DNA from: Catenulispora sp. MAP5-51
GTDB lineage: Bacteria > Actinomycetota > Actinomycetes > Streptomycetales > Catenulisporaceae
Reading direction: 5' to 3'
Assembly (NCBI RefSeq): GCF_041261205.1
Contig: NZ_JBGCCH010000024.1
Span: 80,587 to 144,586 of the forward strand
Length of the DNA: 64,000 bases
The position numbers and the translations under genes are program-made. The number at the start of each line of letters is the position of its first letter. Positions within the stretch are counted from its first letter, which is position 1. The notes under the pieces are model-generated. The model did not search any database and was not told where the DNA came from. It saw nothing but the letters and a program-made list of their open reading frames with translations. Below are positions 25,834-36,667 of the stretch, piece by piece.

Positions 25834-27291
25834 TCAACCCACGCGCCGCCGGTGACCGGGTTCCTGGCGCGGCATGCTCTGCACCGTCGGCGGTACCACC
25901 GGGGGCAGTGTGGCGACCTCGGTCAGCTCCTGCTGGTACAGCGCGGCGGCGTCCGGGAGCTTCGGGAAGGTCCGTTCCGGCCGTTCGTGCATACGCAGCG
26001 TCCCGGTCAGGTCACCGACGGTGCAGCGGCGCCAGTCGCTGATGTTCGTCTCCCGCACGCCGAAGCGGCGCTCCAGGAAACGCAGCGTCGAGGTGTGGTC
26101 GAACACCTCCGAGCACACGTACCCGCCGGCGCTCCACGGCGAGACCACGATCGTGGGCACCCGGAACCCGAGCCCGGAGGGGCCCGCGATGCCCTGGCAC
26201 TCCGCGGGCAGCGGGTCGACGGTGATCCACTCCCCCGGCGTCCCGGGCGGCGCGGTCGGCGGCCGGACGTGGTCGAACAGGCCGTCGTTCTCGTCGTAGG
26301 TGATGAGCAGCAGGGTCTTGGCCCACACCTCGGGGTGCTGCCCGAGCGCGTCCAGCACGCCCCAGATGTACTCCGCGCCGGCCCCGGGCAGCGCCGGCGG
26401 GTGCTCGCTGGCCTCCGGCAGCCCGATCGAGGGCAGATACTGCGAGTTCAGCCAGCTCACCGCGGGCAGGTCCCCGTTCGCGATGTCGTCGGCGATCGCC
26501 TGCGGCGGCCGCGGCTGCATCCCGTTGACCCACAGGGACGAGTCGTGCGCCGCGTTCTGGAAGTTCTGGAACCAGCCCAGGTCCGACCCCGCGGTGTTGC
26601 CGACGTAGTAGCGCCAGCTGATCCCGGCGGCCTCCAGGCGCTCGGCGTAGGTGGTCCAGCGGAACGGCGCCGGGTTGCTGTTGCTCACCACCGGGCCGCC
26701 GGCCACGCCGTCCGGGTCGTTGGTGCCGCTGATCGCGAACAGGCGGTTGGCGTGCGTGGGACCGAAGGCCGAGCAGTGGTAGTTGTCGCACACGGTGAAG
26801 GCGTCGGCGAGCGCGTAGTGGAACGGCAGGTCCTCGCGCGTCAGGTAGCCCATGGACCACGGGCCGCCGTCGACCGTGCGGTGCGCGGCCATCCAGCCGT
26901 CCATCGCGCCGTTGTTCCAGGACTTGTGCTGGCCGGGCCAGCTGTGGTCGGTGCTGGGGTACTTGGCGCCGCTGGTCTTGGTGGTGTCGATGCGGAACGG
27001 CAGGGTGTAGCCGTCGGGGTTGGCGGTGTCGGGCTGGTAGAACACCGGACGGCCGTCGGGCAGCCGGAGCGCGTCACGGTCCCCGAATCCCCGCACGCCG
27101 GACAGCGTGCCGAAGTAGTGGTCGAAGCTGCGGTTCTCCTGCATCAGGATCATGACATGCTCGATCTGGTCCAGCGAGTGCAGGCTGGTGTCCGCGGCGG
27201 CGGCCATCGTCTTGCTCAGCGAGGGCGGCAGTACGGACAGCGCCGAGGTGGCGGCGGCGGTGGTCAGCAGGCGGCGGCGGGTCAGCGACAT
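25834..27291 (-). CDS. Tat-exported phospholipase C / acid phosphatase family protein
   Basis: A 485-residue phosphoesterase (PF04185). The N-terminus is a Tat signal with three arginines (LTRRRLLTTAAAT) and an Ala-rich cleavage region near 33. The metal/active-site start HVMILMQENRSFDHYFGTLSG follows at once, as in non-haemolytic phospholipase C and AcpA. Downstream LLITYDENDGLFDHV and the Thr/His-containing FDHTSTLRFLE motif complete the active site. Likely hydrolyses phosphodiesters or phospholipids outside the cell to gain phosphate. The start is set by AGGAG nine bases before ATG 27291. Divergent from a deoxyribosyltransferase-like gene. Confidence 0.92.
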   Translation of the reverse strand: MSLTRRRLLTTAAATSALSVLPPSLSKTMAAAADTSLHSLDQIEHVMILMQENRSFDHYFGTLSGVRGFGDRDALRLPDGRPVFYQPDTANPDGYTLPFRIDTTKTSGAKYPSTDHSWPGQHKSWNNGAMDGWMAAHRTVDGGPWSMGYLTREDLPFHYALADAFTVCDNYHCSAFGPTHANRLFAISGTNDPDGVAGGPVVSNSNPAPFRWTTYAERLEAAGISWRYYVGNTAGSDLGWFQNFQNAAHDSSLWVNGMQPRPPQAIADDIANGDLPAVSWLNSQYLPSIGLPEASEHPPALPGAGAEYIWGVLDALGQHPEVWAKTLLLITYDENDGLFDHVRPPTAPPGTPGEWITVDPLPAECQGIAGPSGLGFRVPTIVVSPWSAGGYVCSEVFDHTSTLRFLERRFGVRETNISDWRRCTVGDLTGTLRMHERPERTFPKLPDAAALYQQELTEVATLPPVVPPTVQSMPRQEPGHRRRVG

Positions 27292-27408
27292 ACGCGGGCT
27301 CCTGTCTTTCCCAGAGGGTTGAGATGGCGTCCCCTTTTGGCACGGTAACCGCCGATGGTGGATTCGGGGAGAACACCGGGTGCCCGGCCCTGCGGCAATG
27401 ATGGCGGC

Positions 27409-27900
27409 GTGACCGTTTCCGTTGTGTGGGCCCGCGAGCCCATCCCGTCCGGCCCCAGCGTCTTCCTGGCCGGACCGACGCCCCGTTCCGAGGCCGTCGC
27501 CTCCTGGCGGCCGCAGGCGGTCCAGGCTCTGGAAAACGCCTGGAAGAAGCCTGACACGCTGCACATCCTGGCCCCGGAGAACCCCGGCGGTCTGCGCGAA
27601 ACCGAGTACGAGGACCAGATCGAGTGGGAGTGGGAGGGCCTGGACCGCGCCTCGGCGATCCTGTTCTGGATCCCGCGCGATCTGCGCACTCTGCCGGGGT
27701 TCACGACGAATGTCGAGTTCGGTCTGGTCGCGCGCTCCGGCCGCGCGGTGCTCGGCTGTCCGCCGGATTGCCCGAATCCGGAAAGGAATCGCTACCTGAT
27801 TCGCCTGGCGCACAGGTTCGGCGCACCGGTGACGCAGACGCTGGCGGAGACCGTCGCGGCGGCCATAAAGATCATCTCAGTGGTCGACGTCACGCGTTAG
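27409..27900 (+). CDS. Nucleoside 2-deoxyribosyltransferase-like protein
   Basis: A 163-residue protein. VFLAGPTPR near the N-terminus, ILAPENPG and the QIEWEWEGLDRASAILFWIPRD then FTTNVEFG segments match the Nuc_deoxyrib_tr2 domain (PF15891). Members resemble nucleoside 2-deoxyribosyltransferases, where a Glu acts as nucleophile; the Glu of NVEFG is the candidate. The biochemical role of this short actinobacterial group is not established. GTG 27409 is taken as start because upstream residues look untranslated; ATG 27355 is in frame. Confidence 0.75.
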   Translation: MTVSVVWAREPIPSGPSVFLAGPTPRSEAVASWRPQAVQALENAWKKPDTLHILAPENPGGLRETEYEDQIEWEWEGLDRASAILFWIPRDLRTLPGFTTNVEFGLVARSGRAVLGCPPDCPNPERNRYLIRLAHRFGAPVTQTLAETVAAAIKIISVVDVTR

Positions 27901-28027
27901 TCTCAGACCGCCTACGTTTGAGGCGGACTATTGGGGTTAACCCTCTCGTCTGTGCGCTCGCCGTCAACCCGTTGCGGTAGCGTGGCGGAGCACTTCGCAG
28001 GTCCAAACAACAATGGGGGTATTACCA

Positions 28028-28594
28028 ATGTCCACGACGCGTGGCATACGGATTCTCGTCGGCACGGCCCTGGCCTCCTCGGTCATCCTGCTCGGGGGGT
28101 GCTCCTCGTCCGGCACCACCCCGGCGGCGGCCACCGGCGGCGCGAATCCGCTCACGGGGGGCCTCACGTCCCACAGCAGCTCCTCCAGCGACGACTCCTC
28201 GACCGGCGGCAGCAGCAGCTCGTCCTCCGACGGCTCCAGCACCGGCGGCAGCAGCAGCTCCTCCTCGGACGACTCCAGCACCGGCGGCAGCACCGGTGGC
28301 CTGGGCGGCAGCGACCCGGGGTGCTCGGCGGCCATGTCGGACCTGTCGAGCGGAACCCAGGCGATGACCGGCGCCGCCAGCAACCCGGCGGGGGCGATCG
28401 CCAGCCTGAAGAGCATCGGCGGCAAGCTGCAGACCGACGCCGGCCAGTCCAAGAACCCGGCCGCGGCCTCGGCGATCAAGAAGGTCGGCGACGACTACGT
28501 CAGCTACGCCACCGCCCTGGGCGGCGGCAAGACGCCGGACATGACCTCGCTGGAGAGCGACGCCACGGCGATGGGCACCGCCTGCGCCGGCTGA
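28028..28594 (+). CDS. Secreted lipoprotein with Ser/Asp/Gly-Thr repeats
   Basis: A 188-residue lipoprotein. Signal peptide with lipobox Leu-Leu-Gly-Gly-Cys near residue 25, then an Ala/Thr/Gly spacer. About residues 50-88 are three near-repeats of Ser-rich stretches with Asp-Asp/Gly-Ser-Ser-Thr-Gly-Gly-Ser, encoded by roughly 39-base DNA repeats. The C-terminal 95 residues are helical with two cysteines (GCSAAM and TACAG) and no family I recognise. A GGGGG run precedes the ATG by eight bases. A terminator follows. Function unknown. Confidence 0.8.
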   Translation: MSTTRGIRILVGTALASSVILLGGCSSSGTTPAAATGGANPLTGGLTSHSSSSSDDSSTGGSSSSSSDGSSTGGSSSSSSDDSSTGGSTGGLGGSDPGCSAAMSDLSSGTQAMTGAASNPAGAIASLKSIGGKLQTDAGQSKNPAAASAIKKVGDDYVSYATALGGGKTPDMTSLESDATAMGTACAG

Positions 28595-28651
28595 CGAGCC
28601 GGCCGACGCCGGGCCCCTGAGGCCCGCGGCGATGACCTGACGTGACATGAC

Positions 28652-28686
28652 GGCCCGGCCGGGTGATCCCCGGCCGGGCCTTCTTG
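28652..28686 (+). terminator. Rho-independent terminator after the lipoprotein gene
   Basis: A perfect 12-base-pair stem (28652-28663 with 28669-28680), loop GTGAT-like of five, followed by TTCTTGT. Confidence 0.85.
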
Positions 28687-28766
28687 TGTCCGGTCTGTGC
28701 TCGGCTGCTGTCCGGCTTTTGACCGGCTTTTGACCGGCACCGATCCCGTTCAGCTCATCTCAGGGC

Positions 28767-30251
28767 TCAGGCACACCCGTGGATGTCGCTGGTCGAGGAC
28801 GCCACGACCGTGTCCAGCAGCCCGGGCACGATCACGTGCACCGCGTTGACCGTCAGTGTGTGGTCGGTGGCGGTGCCGGTGGCGATCTGCTCGTTCAGGA
28901 TCAGCTTGATGCCGAGCACGTTCACCGTGGTGTTCGGCCCCGGATTCACGCTGATCGGGACGGTGATGCCGCCGACGGTGATGGACGCGATGCTCGTTCC
29001 GCCGGTGCCGCCGGCGCAGACCATGTGCGAGGTGGACGCGACCGCGCCGATCTGGATCGCCGGCAGGCCCAGGACGGCGATGCCGACGTGCTGCACCGAG
29101 GCGTTGGCGGTGGAGGAGTCCGGGTTCACCGCGGTGGAGACGTTCGCGCACAGCGTGTTGGCGGTGATGATCAGGCCGAGGATGTTCGCGTCGCACGGCG
29201 GGGAGTTGGTGCTCGCCCCGGTCACCGCGACCGGGCCGGCCTCGGGCGTCGGGGCGATGCCGACCAGGCCGGAGGATTTCAGGCCGTAGGCGTCGCCGGT
29301 CAGCAGCGTCAGCCAGGTCACCTGGACGTTGTTGGAGGTGATGGTGCCGGCCGGGTTCGTCGTCGAGGCGCCGATGACGTCCGTGCCCGACACCGTTCCG
29401 GTGTAGGTGAACGTGGCGTTGCCGCCGGCGTCCGTGGTGGCGCTGCCGGTCAGGCCGGCGTTCGGACCACTGGCGACCTTGAAGGCGATCGGCGCGCCCT
29501 GCAGCGGGTCGCCGCAGCTGTTGACCAGGTTGGCGGTGACAGAGGCCTGGGTGCCGACCGCGAGGTCCTGCTGCGGCGGGGCCAGACTCAGGATCGAGCC
29601 GGGGCAGGAGACGCTGCCGACCGGGGCCCACTGCTGGGACTCGTTGCCCATGCCGCAGCTGGCGCCGTCCACGCCGCCGGTGTTGAGGATCTTGCCGGTG
29701 TCGTTGAAGTTGCTGACCACGCCGTCGATCGACACGGTGACCAGCGGAACCACGTTGGACTGGTTGCAGTCCCCGGACCAGTCGGCGCCGTTCGGCCCGA
29801 TGTCGGAGGTGTCGAAGGAGCCGTCGGAGGTGCAGCCGGCGCTGAAGGAGTTGATCGTCTGGGTGACGATGTACTGCCCGTTCGGCGCGAGCGGCACGTT
29901 GTGCCGCCAGATGTCGTACACACAGGTGCCGAAGCTGACGTGGATGTAGTCGACGGTGACCCCGACGCCGGTGTTGTTGATGACCCGCACCGCGCCGGCG
30001 TCGAAGGTGCAGCCGCCGGTGCAGCCGCCGTAGGTGACGTCCGGCGCGCCTTCCCAGGGCGTCGGGAAGTTGGCGGGGTTCGCGCGCAGGTTGTCGGCAT
30101 AGCCGAGCTGCACCGCGACGTCGGCCGCGGCGTGCGCCCGAACCGCCGGCCCGGCGACCACCGCGGCGCAGCTGAGCACCAGCATTCCCAGGAACGCCAA
30201 GGCTCTTCGCACACCCATCGCTCTTCGCACACCCATCGAGGCTGCTGACAT
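28767..30251 (-). CDS. Large secreted protein with Ig-like domain
   Basis: A 494-residue exported protein. A signal peptide (about 1-42) contains the duplicated hexapeptide MGVRRA. The first 200 residues carry many cysteines (GGCTGGCTFD, SAGCTSDG, GDCNQSN), suggesting disulfides. Residues about 225-310 form a bacterial Ig-like (Big/invasin-type) domain, DLAVGTQASVTANLVNSCGDPLQG through TFTYTGTVSGTDVI. The last 170 residues include AYGLKSSGLVGIAPTP and end with STSDIHGCA, resembling choice-of-anchor P surface proteins. AGAAGGGG precedes the ATG. Surface or secreted role inferred; ligand unknown. Confidence 0.78.
   Translation of the reverse strand: MSAASMGVRRAMGVRRALAFLGMLVLSCAAVVAGPAVRAHAAADVAVQLGYADNLRANPANFPTPWEGAPDVTYGGCTGGCTFDAGAVRVINNTGVGVTVDYIHVSFGTCVYDIWRHNVPLAPNGQYIVTQTINSFSAGCTSDGSFDTSDIGPNGADWSGDCNQSNVVPLVTVSIDGVVSNFNDTGKILNTGGVDGASCGMGNESQQWAPVGSVSCPGSILSLAPPQQDLAVGTQASVTANLVNSCGDPLQGAPIAFKVASGPNAGLTGSATTDAGGNATFTYTGTVSGTDVIGASTTNPAGTITSNNVQVTWLTLLTGDAYGLKSSGLVGIAPTPEAGPVAVTGASTNSPPCDANILGLIITANTLCANVSTAVNPDSSTANASVQHVGIAVLGLPAIQIGAVASTSHMVCAGGTGGTSIASITVGGITVPISVNPGPNTTVNVLGIKLILNEQIATGTATDHTLTVNAVHVIVPGLLDTVVASSTSDIHGCA
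30202..30237. repeat. Perfect 18-base tandem duplication in the signal peptide
   Basis: Two identical copies of GCTCTTCGCACACCCATC. In frame it doubles MGVRRA at the start of the secreted protein, giving two possible start codons six residues apart. Confidence 0.9.
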
Positions 30252-30511
30252 GTTCCACCCCTTCTGAACCCGAAACGGAGCGACGCGGCGAGCCGAACCA
30301 CGCCGGACCCGGAGTTGCCGCGCGCGGTGGTGAAGTTATTCGAGCTCTGATTCGGCGTCGCTCGGGCGCGGGGCGGGTGTCGGCTGGCGCGACGGTTCGG
30401 CGAGCGCCAGGGGGATGCGGCATAGGCCGCGGACCCCCGGGGATGACGGGACAGAATCAGGGAACTGGCTAGCTTGGCCGGTGCGGCAGGCGGCGGGCGT
30501 ACCATCCCGGT

Positions 30512-30718
30512 GTGCTGATCAAACTCGCAGTGATCGCGCTGGCCGTCGGCGCGATCCCGGTCGCGCTCAACGTGAACGGCCTGGCCGAGCGGATCCCGTG
30601 GCGCGGCCTGGATGGGGATCCGGTGCGGGACAAGGGTGTCGTGACCTTCAACAGGGCGGTGGCCGGCCTGTTCGGCGTCATGGTCCTGATAGCGGCCGTC
30701 GTCGAGGCGCTGCGCTGA
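30512..30718 (+). CDS. Small predicted membrane protein
   Basis: A 68-residue protein with two hydrophobic segments, about residues 4-22 and 50-66, separated by a charged loop (RIPWRGLDGDPVRDKG). GTG start. I do not recognise a family. It stands alone between a divergent secreted protein gene and a convergent regulator gene, with about 260 bases before it in which I see nothing else. Coding bias supports it as real. Confidence 0.6.
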   Translation: MLIKLAVIALAVGAIPVALNVNGLAERIPWRGLDGDPVRDKGVVTFNRAVAGLFGVMVLIAAVVEALR

Positions 30719-30729
30719 GACGCGCCGCG

Positions 30730-31473
30730 TCAGCCCGCCGCCGGCGTCAGTACCTGCTCCGACAGCCCCAGCCGCTCCCGGAACACATCGCGCCCCCGCG
30801 TCGTGACCAGCACCGCGCGCGAGGTGCCGACTCGCTTGATCCAGCCGTGGTCCAGCGCGTGCTCGCACAGGGCCGCGCCGACGGCGCCGGCCAGGTGCGG
30901 GCGGCGTTCGGTCCAGTCCAGGCAGGGGCGGAGGGCAGGGCGTTTGGAGGCGGCCGGGACTTCGATCGCCAGGTCGGCCAGCCAGCGTTCGCCGTCGGGG
31001 GTCAGGCTCAGGCCGTGGTGCCAGTCGACCAGGTCGCGGGCGGTCATGGCGTCGGCGATGGCCACGCCGACGCGGCCGGCGAGGTGGTCGTAGCAGGTGC
31101 GGGCGTGGGCCAGGGCGCGGCGGCGGCTGTCGGCGGACAGGGTGCGCGGGGGCGGTGTGGCGCGGACCGGGGCGGCCGCGGCCATGGTCTCGATGAGTTC
31201 GGCGACCTGTTGGTCGGCCAGGCGGACGTAGCGGTGCCGGCCTTGGCGTTCCTCGGCCAGCAGACCGCCGGTCACCATCGCGTTCAGGTGCTCGGTGGCG
31301 GTGGACGGGGCGACGCCGGCGTGCCGGGCCAGTTCGGTCGGGGTCCAGGCGCGGCCGTCGAGCAGGGCCAGGCAGAAGGTGGCGCGGGTGCCGTCGGCCA
31401 GCAGGCGGGCCATCGCGGCCAGGTCGGCGCCGGCCAGCAGGGGGTTCGCGGTGGTGGGGCCGGTAGTGCTCAT
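30730..31473 (-). CDS. ArsR-type winged-helix regulator
   Basis: A 247-residue DNA-binding protein. The HTH lies at about residues 18-75 (MARLLADGTRATFCLALLDGRAWTPTELARHAGVAPSTATEHLNAMVTGGLLAEE then RHRYVRL wing). Residues 85-247 form a longer effector or dimer domain than in small ArsR proteins. It is divergent from the flavin reductase gene, with a perfect 16-base palindrome in the 65-base gap, so it probably represses both. ATG 31473 was chosen since residues upstream look non-coding. Confidence 0.85.
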   Translation of the reverse strand: MSTTGPTTANPLLAGADLAAMARLLADGTRATFCLALLDGRAWTPTELARHAGVAPSTATEHLNAMVTGGLLAEERQGRHRYVRLADQQVAELIETMAAAAPVRATPPPRTLSADSRRRALAHARTCYDHLAGRVGVAIADAMTARDLVDWHHGLSLTPDGERWLADLAIEVPAASKRPALRPCLDWTERRPHLAGAVGAALCEHALDHGWIKRVGTSRAVLVTTRGRDVFRERLGLSEQVLTPAAG

Positions 31474-31498
31474 AGCTGTGATTATTCTCCGGGCATCG

Positions 31499-31514
31499 TT
31501 CGGCGGCCGCCGAA
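31499..31514. promoter_or_regulatory. Palindromic operator in a divergent promoter
   Basis: TTCGGCGGCCGCCGAA, a perfect 16-base palindrome, 25 bases from each of the ArsR-type and flavin reductase start codons. The probable binding site of the regulator at 30730-31473. Confidence 0.6.
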
Positions 31515-31538
31515 ACGTCCGGTGCCTACGGTCGCCGC

Positions 31539-32168
31539 ATGACGAGCTCACTCAGTACCGCCCGCGCCGAGCACATCGTGATCGAGCCGAGCATTCTCTA
31601 CTTCGGCACCCCGGTGGTCCTGCTGTCGACCGAGAACGACGACGGCTCCGCCAACCTCGCCCCGATCTCCTCGGCGTGGGCACTCGGTCACACCATCGTC
31701 ATGGGGCTCGGCGCCGAGGGCCAGACCGCGTACAACCTCGCGCGCCGCCCGCAGGTCGTGATCAACGTCCCCGGGCCGCACCTGTGGCGGCGGGTCGAGA
31801 GTCTGGCCCCGGTCACCGGCCGCTTCCCGGTGCCGGAGAGCAAGCCGGCGGGGATGCGGTTCGAGCCTGACAAGTTCGGCGTATCGGGGTTCACAGCAAG
31901 GGAATCGGAGGTTGTCACCCCGCCGAGGGTCGCCGAGTGCGGGCTGCAATTTGAGGCCGCGGTTGCCAGGATCCTGCCGGACCTCACCGAGGACTTCCTC
32001 ATCGTCGAGGCGCAGGTCCTGAAGGTGCACGCGGACCCCGCGATCGTGATCCCGGGGACGAACCACGTCGAGCCGGCGGCCTGGAGTCCGCTGGTCTACA
32101 ACTTCCGGCACTACTTCGGACTGGGCCCGGAGCTGGGCCACACCTACCGGAGCCAGACTCCGCGCTGA
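31539..32168 (+). CDS. Flavin reductase-like domain protein
   Basis: A 209-residue split-barrel flavoprotein. IEPSILYFGTPVVLLSTENDDGSANLAPISSAWALG matches the FMN-binding N-terminus of flavin reductase/DIM6 family proteins, which keep a short strand, Ala-Pro-x-Ser pattern; the conserved NVPGP and LxEDFLIVEAQVLKV strands follow. It probably binds FMN and reduces it or another substrate in the cytosol. Divergent from the ArsR-type regulator that probably controls it. Confidence 0.82.
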   Translation: MTSSLSTARAEHIVIEPSILYFGTPVVLLSTENDDGSANLAPISSAWALGHTIVMGLGAEGQTAYNLARRPQVVINVPGPHLWRRVESLAPVTGRFPVPESKPAGMRFEPDKFGVSGFTARESEVVTPPRVAECGLQFEAAVARILPDLTEDFLIVEAQVLKVHADPAIVIPGTNHVEPAAWSPLVYNFRHYFGLGPELGHTYRSQTPR

Positions 32169-32238
32169 CCGGTGCTGACCGGTTCGGCGCGATTTCCACG
32201 CGATCTACCTGGGCTTTCTGATCTGACGTCCCGTTATA

Positions 32239-32252
32239 TTACTCGTCAGTAA
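32239..32252. promoter_or_regulatory. TetR-type palindrome before the cholesterol oxidase operon
   Basis: TTACTCGTCAGTAA, perfect five-base arms around CGTC, 68 bases upstream of the cholesterol oxidase start. The layout fits TetR-family operators. No TetR gene is adjacent. Confidence 0.5.
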
Positions 32253-32259
32253 GTCGTGA

Positions 32260-35037
<2,778 letters not shown>

Positions 35038-35041
<4 letters not shown>

Positions 35042-35529
35042 TCATCGACATGCCCGAGGGCAAGGAACCGATCGGCTACGTGTGGGGCGAGATGGTGCCC
35101 GGCATCGGCCCCGCGGCGGCGGCCTTCTCGATGGCGGTGTACGAACACACGACACTGGGCCTGCGCGAGTTCGAAGCGGCCCGCCTGCGGATCGCGCAGA
35201 TCAACGGCTGCTTGTTCTGCCTGGACTGGCGCACCGAGCGCGCCGGGGAGAAGGTCGAGGACGGCTTCGACACGGCGGTCGCCGACTGGCGCGGCGCGCA
35301 GTCCCTGGACGAGCGGACCCGGGTGGCCGCCGAGTACGCCGAGCGCTACGCGTTGGACCACCACGGGCTCGACGACGAGTTCTGGGGCCGGATGCTGGGC
35401 TGCTACTCGCAGGCGGAGGTGGTCGAGCTGACGATGTGCCTCGGCTCGTGGCTGGCCTTCGGGCGGCTGAACCACGTGCTCGGGATCGACGCGGTGTGCG
35501 TGCTGCCGGGGCATGTGTCCGGGCACTGA
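35038..35529 (+). CDS. Carboxymuconolactone decarboxylase/AhpD-like protein
   Basis: A 163-residue all-helical protein with the redox pair Cys58-x-x-Cys61 in QINGCLFCLDWR, as in AhpD-type alkylhydroperoxidases. GTG start overlaps the upstream TGA, with AGGAAGG before it. In this family the two cysteines reduce hydroperoxides or serve other redox roles. Placed after an H2O2-producing cholesterol oxidase, protection against peroxide or a step in sterol side reactions would make sense; this is inference. Confidence 0.85.
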
Positions 35530-35664
35530 TCGGGGCGCGTGCTCGGGTACTGATCCGGCCGTACGCCCGGGCACCGCCAAGCCGGACACGATGGGGCGCC
35601 ACTGTCGCCGCCCGCATCGTGCCCGCACTATGCCGCATCGTGCTCCGCGCGGGTCACACCGCGC

Positions 35665-36255
35665 TCAGCGCGAAAGCTCCACCATGGTGTCCTCGAAGTC
35701 CGGGAACTCGTCCCGGGCCGCGGCGACCACCTCGCGGGCCGTCATGCGGTCCGTCCCGGCGTGCTTGTCGGCGATGGCCGTGAACTCCGGGTGCGGGTTG
35801 GAGCGGCGCGTGGGGTGCTCCACCGCCTCGTAGGGGCCCGATCCGTCGGCCACCAGCCACAGGAACGAGGGCAGGTCGCAGGCGACCACCCCGGTCTCGC
35901 CCTCGGAGCCCAGGAACACCACCGGCTGCTCGGCCAGCGGCGCGTCCTCGCGGACCAGCCAGAAGGCCGCGTAGCCGCCGTCGGCGGTCTGGCCGAAGAC
36001 CCGGAACTGGTCGGCGTCGGCGTCCGGGTTGCCGGTCCAGCTCCGGAACCAGTCGGCGGTGTCCTCGGAGTCCAGGAACTCCTCGAAGGGCTCGAAGTCC
36101 ACCCACAGGTTCTCGGTGTCTTCGCTCTCGTCGCGCTCGTCGTCGCGTTCGTCGTCGCTCGGCTCGTCCTCGTCGGCCTCCGCGGAGAAGCCGATCGCGG
36201 CTATCGCGGCCAGCGCCGCGGGCAGGGCGAGGTCGTCGTCGTCTTCGATAGTCAC
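35665..36255 (-). CDS. SMI1/KNR4 (SUKH)-like protein
   Basis: A 196-residue acidic protein. The N-terminus has a hydrophobic Ala/Ile stretch (ALPAALAAIAAIGF) followed by a long Asp/Glu run (residues about 25-50). The rest has GGYAAFWLVRED, QPVVFLGSEGETGVVACDLPSFLWLVADG, a pattern of SUKH-type immunity or regulatory domains. The GTG start at 36255 is chosen since residues before it look non-coding. No toxin gene is adjacent, so an immunity role is not supported. A 36.2-kb promoter region separates it from the small gene at 36403. Confidence 0.6.
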   Translation of the reverse strand: MTIEDDDDLALPAALAAIAAIGFSAEADEDEPSDDERDDERDESEDTENLWVDFEPFEEFLDSEDTADWFRSWTGNPDADADQFRVFGQTADGGYAAFWLVREDAPLAEQPVVFLGSEGETGVVACDLPSFLWLVADGSGPYEAVEHPTRRSNPHPEFTAIADKHAGTDRMTAREVVAAARDEFPDFEDTMVELSR

Positions 36256-36402
36256 GAGCCGTAGATTAGCCGCGCGCGGGGCGTCTACTCCAGCGTCACA
36301 AGAAGCATCTCGCCGTGGCGGGCTCCCTAGGGGTATATCCGATGGCGCCGGCGGGCCGGGTCCTGGTGAAATGGGTTGTGAGGCGCGAGGGAGGGTGTGT
36401 CG

Positions 36403-36594
36403 ATGAACACCGTCATCGAACGCGAGCGTCAAGGCAACGAGTGGGGTCCGGTCACCATCGTGCACACGTGGGGCGGCTGGCCGTGGCGGGCGCAGTGCGA
36501 GGAGTGCACCACGCGCTCCCCAGGGCAGCGAACGCACGACGAGGCCCGGCAGTGGGCTGACAGCCACTACCACGCGTTCCACGAGATCAGCTGA
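36403..36594 (+). CDS. Small hypothetical protein with CxxC
   Basis: A 63-residue hydrophilic protein, MNTVIERERQGNEWGP..., with a Trp-rich middle and Cys-x-x-Cys (QCEECTT) that could bind a metal, then a His-rich helix (DSHYHAFHE). AGGGAGGG lies seven bases before the ATG. No family recognised. It ends at a bidirectional terminator facing the asparagine synthetase gene. Confidence 0.6.
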   Translation: MNTVIERERQGNEWGPVTIVHTWGGWPWRAQCEECTTRSPGQRTHDEARQWADSHYHAFHEIS

Positions 36595-36608
36595 AGCACA
36601 GCGCGCGA

Positions 36609-36647
36609 AAGGCCCGGCACCCGCGCGAACGCGGGCCACCGGGCCTT
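36609..36647. terminator. Bidirectional terminator
   Basis: Outer stem AAGGCCCGG (36609-36617) with 36639-36647 and inner stem CCCGCG/CGCGGG around a CGAA loop, between the convergent small gene and the asparagine synthetase fusion gene. Confidence 0.8.
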
Positions 36648-36667
36648 CCCTCAGAGCGCCTCGGGCG

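Noticed and set aside
28170..28290. Repeat array as a CRISPR
   Set aside because: The 39-base units are in frame inside a lipoprotein gene and have no unique spacers.
35665..36255. Toxin-immunity pair
   Set aside because: The SUKH-like protein could be immunity, but no toxin-like gene is beside it; the 63-residue neighbour shows no toxin feature.
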